Source: Nemertoderma westbladi (taxonomy: Eukaryota; Xenacoelomorpha; Nemertodermatida; Nemertodermatidae). From it: 43,255 nt of DNA. This document shows positions 41,511-43,255 of this stretch, in pieces. The translations under genes and the position numbers were made by a program. The notes beneath the pieces were generated by a model that had not been told where the DNA came from, ran no database searches, and was given only the letters and a program-made list of their open reading frames with translations. The DNA lies in contig JAUCBJ010000583.1 of assembly GCA_032718475.1 (NCBI GenBank), positions 1-43,255 of the forward strand, read 5' to 3'. Position 1 is the first letter of the stretch, and every line of letters starts with the position of its first letter.

Positions 41511-42354
41511 ATGAATGATACCGGTGATGAAGGTGGCGTCATTATACTTTCAACCGAGGTTGATACACAAGAAGAAACGCAAGATAGTCATGTCGAAACC
41601 CCGGCAATAGATACAGATGATGTAGAAGATGATAAAAGCGATGGGAAAGTTATCGAAACATATCAATTACCGGAGTATATACAAGTTTTATACGATGTCA
41701 GTGAGATTTGATTATAACGCTAGTGTATACAGTATAACCTACCGGTACACACTGTACGAGGCCTACCTACAGTATGTACATAGTAATCATTGTAGCCATC
41801 AAATACAGTAGGGCTGAAAAAAAAACAATACAAAATAATGCTACTGTATTTAATATACTAATGATGTAATAATGTACTAATAAAGTACAGTAGTATACTA
41901 AGAAAGGTATTTTGCGATTATAAGATACTGTACAACATTAACAATTACATTAACATTAAAACAAAATTATCCTCTTCTTCCCAAATTCATTTTACTGTAG
42001 GCTCGTGGCACTGTTGGAAACTCACTTACATACTACATACACATACAGTACGTCATACTGTAATAACGTACAGCAATAAAGTATTGCAAATTGTATGTTA
42101 ATATTTAAGATGTTTGGGGAGCGAACAGCTGATTCCTTCCTTTACCCGGTAATGAAGAGTCGTCATGGGAAACGGCCAATGAAACGGGAGTTCCGACCAG
42201 AAGGGGTTGGGGCGGGGCCGTTGTGGGAAGTCCTGAGGAATACCTCGATGGACAGATTACGGAGACGGGATGCGAACATCAGAACTGAGTTGAAACAATC
42301 CTATGGGTGTTTCGCTAGAACATGTCTGAGGAACAATGTGCGACCACCTAGAAG
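41511..42354 (+). CDS. Unidentified gene, first two coding exons (incomplete)
   Basis: Exon 1 is 41511-41700 (ATG to donor CA|GTGAGA). Exon 2 is 42129-42354 (acceptor gaacag, donor AG|GTAGGT). The junction phase matches: one base of a codon from exon 1 plus CT from exon 2. The joined frame has no stop. The N-terminal part is acidic (many Asp/Glu/Thr, for example TDDVEDDKSDGKV). After a short YIQVLYDV segment, exon 2 is strongly basic (KSRHGKRPMKREFRP, MDRLRRRDANIRTE, CLRNNVRPPRR). The acidic-then-basic layout suggests a nuclear or nucleic-acid-associated protein, but this is inference and I recognise no domain. The gene continues right, past a 26-bp minisatellite, or beyond the window. The weak polypyrimidine tract at the second acceptor lowers confidence in the join. 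Confidence 0.5.
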
Positions 42355-42413
42355 GTAGGTTGATGTATACACATACATGGTCGACTCATGCATGAACCAG
42401 TAAGTCTACAGTA

Positions 42414-43087
42414 TTTAATGTTTAAAACCAGTAACCCTATTTATTGTTTAGAACCAGTAACCCTATTTATTATTTAGAACCAGTAACCATATTTATATTG
42501 TTTAGAACCAGTAACCCTATTCATTGTTTAGAACCAGTAACCATACTTATTGTTTAGAACCAGTAACCCTATTTATTGTTTAGAACCAGTAACCATATTT
42601 ATTGATCAGAACCAATAACCATATTTATTGTTTAGAACCAGTAACCCCATTTATTGTTTAGAACCAGTAACCATATTTATTGATTAGAACCAGTAACCCT
42701 ATTTATTGTTTAGCACCAGTAACCCTATTTATTGTTTAGAACCAGTAACCCTATTTATTGTTTAGAACCAGTAACCCTATTTATTGTTTAGAACCAGTAA
42801 CCATATTTATTGTTTAGAACCAGTAACCCTATTTATTGTTTAGAACCAGTAACCATATTTATTGATTGGAACCAGTAACCCTATTTATTGTTTAGAACCA
42901 GTAACCCTATTTATTGTTTAGAACCAGTAACCCTATTTATTGTTTAGAACCAGTAACCCTATTTATTGTTTAGAACCAGTAACCCTATTTATTGTTTAGA
43001 ACCAATAACCCTATTTATTGTTTAGAACCAGTAACCCTATTTATTGTTTAGAACCCGTAACCATATTTATTGTTTAGAACCAGTAAT
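42414..43087. repeat. 26-bp minisatellite, about 26 copies
   Basis: Units of the type agaaccagtaaccctattta followed by ttgttt, repeated head to tail with single-base variants (ccctat/ccatat, gttt/gatt). The units are directly adjacent with no unique spacers. It lies about 60 bp inside the predicted second intron of the right-end gene. Confidence 0.95.
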
Positions 43088-43255
43088 ATCACAATGTTTC
43101 AGCTGTTTCTAGCTCTGGATCTGGAACTAAAAGCAATATACAATTATGTATGTATAATCTGGAAGTTTCGATATAATAATACTTTACATCATCATCATCA
43201 GCGTAATACATAAGAAATAAACATAGGAATATGATAAACATAAACAAACAAGCAA
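43088..43255. other. Right edge, nothing recognised
   Basis: Short AT-rich remainder with a (cat)n run at about 43188-43200. No coding exon was identified before the window ends. Confidence 0.4.

Noticed and set aside
42414-43087. Possible CRISPR array
   Set aside because: The 26-bp units are directly adjacent without unique spacers, and the genome is eukaryotic; it is a minisatellite.

Overview
This is a metazoan nuclear window, probably from a marine invertebrate; I cannot name the species. Support: intron-containing and intronless host genes with animal orthologues (eEF1-gamma, DDX49, RBM7), GT-AG introns, an intact BEL/Pao retrotransposon polyprotein, non-LTR retrotransposon debris, many small inverted-repeat elements (MITEs), micro- and minisatellites, and AT-rich intergenic DNA with more GC-rich coding blocks. 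There is no sign of bacterial gene organisation. Short palindromic words (ACCGGT, TAGGCCTA, TACTGTA) are conspicuously frequent in non-coding parts.

Layout: 1-200 (minus) is the N-terminal end of an unidentified ORF running off the window. 1829-9931 (minus) is a 2,700-codon uninterrupted BEL/Pao polyprotein with an unusually long N-terminal extension; I found no LTR pair. 9.9-12.2 kb is gene-poor and holds three tandem-repeat families (about 110, 288 and 38 bp). 13.4-16.6 kb holds a candidate acidic/coiled-coil exon, about 146-bp tandem repeats, a tRNA-like relic, a 290-bp inverted-repeat element and a LINE 3' fragment. 17.3-19.15 kb (minus) is eEF1-gamma in four coding exons. 20.7-26.6 kb is a nest of inverted-repeat elements, including a 1,350-bp element with 40-bp terminal repeats flanked by TAA. 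26.6-28.2 kb (minus) is DDX49, intronless. 28.9-30 kb contains LINE fragments in opposite orientations and a small transposon-like ORF. 31.36-31.66 kb is a compact MITE with TAA duplication. 31.9-33.8 kb (minus) is an intronless 625-residue protein I cannot assign. 35.2-35.4 kb is a (CCGTA)n satellite. 37.1-38.05 kb (minus) is an RBM7-like RRM protein. 40-40.5 kb is another MITE. 41.5-42.35 kb (plus) holds two exons of an unidentified gene whose next intron begins with a 26-bp minisatellite of about 26 copies.

The host genes do not form a pathway cluster: eEF1-gamma acts in translation elongation, DDX49 in ribosome biogenesis, and RBM7 in nuclear exosome targeting. All are housekeeping RNA/translation genes on the minus strand, separated by mobile and repetitive DNA. 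The most novel items are the orphan 625-aa protein, the long N-terminal extension of the BEL/Pao polyprotein, the composite inverted-repeat block next to DDX49, and the unassigned two-exon gene at the right end.
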